From Bacilli bacterium (lineage in GTDB: Bacteria > Bacillota_I > Bacilli_A > RFN20 > CAG-826), in the NCBI GenBank assembly GCA_024695235.1, contig JAILIP010000016.1, positions 1 to 57,609 on the forward strand: a DNA stretch of 57,609 bases. Reading direction: 5' to 3'. This document shows, one piece after another, positions 57,548-57,609 of the stretch. The notes beneath the pieces were generated by a model. The model made no database searches, was not told where the DNA came from, and was given only the letters and a program-made list of their open reading frames with translations. A program made the translations under genes and the position numbers. Position 1 is the stretch's first letter, and each line of letters opens with the position of its first letter.

Positions 57548-57609
57548 GTGCCGAGACATTATAATACACCAAAGGTGATTTGGGGCAACCTTTTTATAGA
57601 GTTTTGAGT

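Noticed and set aside
57379-57564. 61-codon plus-strand ORF across tRNA-Arg
   Set aside because: It is antisense to the tRNA; its peptide (ATRTPDPQLRRLLLYPTELR) is the well-known false ORF produced by a reversed tRNA gene.
1-57609. CRISPR array, prophage, integrase or complete insertion sequence
   Set aside because: I looked for regularly spaced direct repeats, phage structural genes, integrases and full transposases; only the IS110 remnant and the short dispersed boxes were found.
1-57609. Mycoplasma-type code (UGA as tryptophan)
   Set aside because: alaS ends with TGA overlapping the ruvX start, and Trp is encoded by TGG in conserved motifs, so UGA is a stop here.

Overview
This is a low-GC Gram-positive (Firmicutes/Bacilli-like) chromosome segment. 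The evidence is the AT-rich sequence, strong AAGGAGG ribosome sites, a T-box on alaS, RNase J and FtsK/SpoIIIE homologues, ECF and PadR/DUF1700/DUF4097 genes, and Bacillus-type gene order rimP-nusA-rnpM-infB-rbfA-truB-ribF-rpsO-pnp-rnjB-ftsK. UGA is used as a stop (for example the ATGA overlap of alaS and ruvX), so the code is the standard one and not the Mycoplasma one. A short IF-2 and the absence of rplGA and ireB from their usual places suggest a reduced, perhaps gut-associated, Mollicutes-related lineage; that placement is inference.

Layout. 1-3.8 kb (minus): greA (partial), DUF1292, ruvX and alaS, the last behind a compact T-box leader. 3.9-7.16 kb (plus): a three-gene ABC importer of the TrpX/ABC_sub_bind type, preceded by a promoter, a short ORF extremely rich in Phe/Tyr codons, and a terminator, which looks like an attenuator. 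7.17-7.65 kb: two tandem type I toxin-antitoxin-like units. 7.8-12 kb: mnmA-dtd-pyrimidine phosphorylase and a divergent rsmF-like gene. 12-25.2 kb (minus): plsC, pullulanase, acpS, ftsK, an RNase J-like protein without its metal site, a glycerol-3-phosphate dehydrogenase-like trio, pnp and rpsO. 25.3-36.5 kb: a heterodimeric ABC exporter, ribF, truB, a TtcA-like gene on the opposite strand, then rbfA-infB-rnpM-nusA-rimP behind a structured leader.

36.6-47 kb holds membrane proteins, a DUF1846/ECF/PPC-domain operon, an SLC13-type transporter, a tandem pair of paralogous lipoproteins, an MgtC-family protein and a uracil/xanthine permease. 47-49 kb is a padR-DUF1700-DUF4097 envelope-stress-like operon. 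49-52.9 kb is one 1272-residue lipoprotein built of InlB/Flg_new-type repeats. 53-57.6 kb is an accessory stretch: a PemK/MazF-like orphan, a second pair of toxin-antitoxin units closely related to the first, TfoX-like and MmcQ-EVE proteins, an IS110 remnant, a metI remnant, a GNAT gene and tRNA-Arg(TCT).

Three themes stand out. (1) The two dispersed tandem arrays share a 25-bp box and flanking hairpin and encode four different 25-27-residue membrane peptides opposed by short convergent RNAs. (2) Many monocistronic or first genes (rsmF-like, ftsK, truB, ttcA-like, DUF1846, uracil permease, tfoX-like, MmcQ-EVE) have a -10 box 4-11 bp before the start codon and no ribosome site, so leaderless mRNAs appear common. 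(3) The importer leader peptide encodes five Phe and three Tyr within nine codons. All functional statements are from sequence reading alone; no search or folding program was run.
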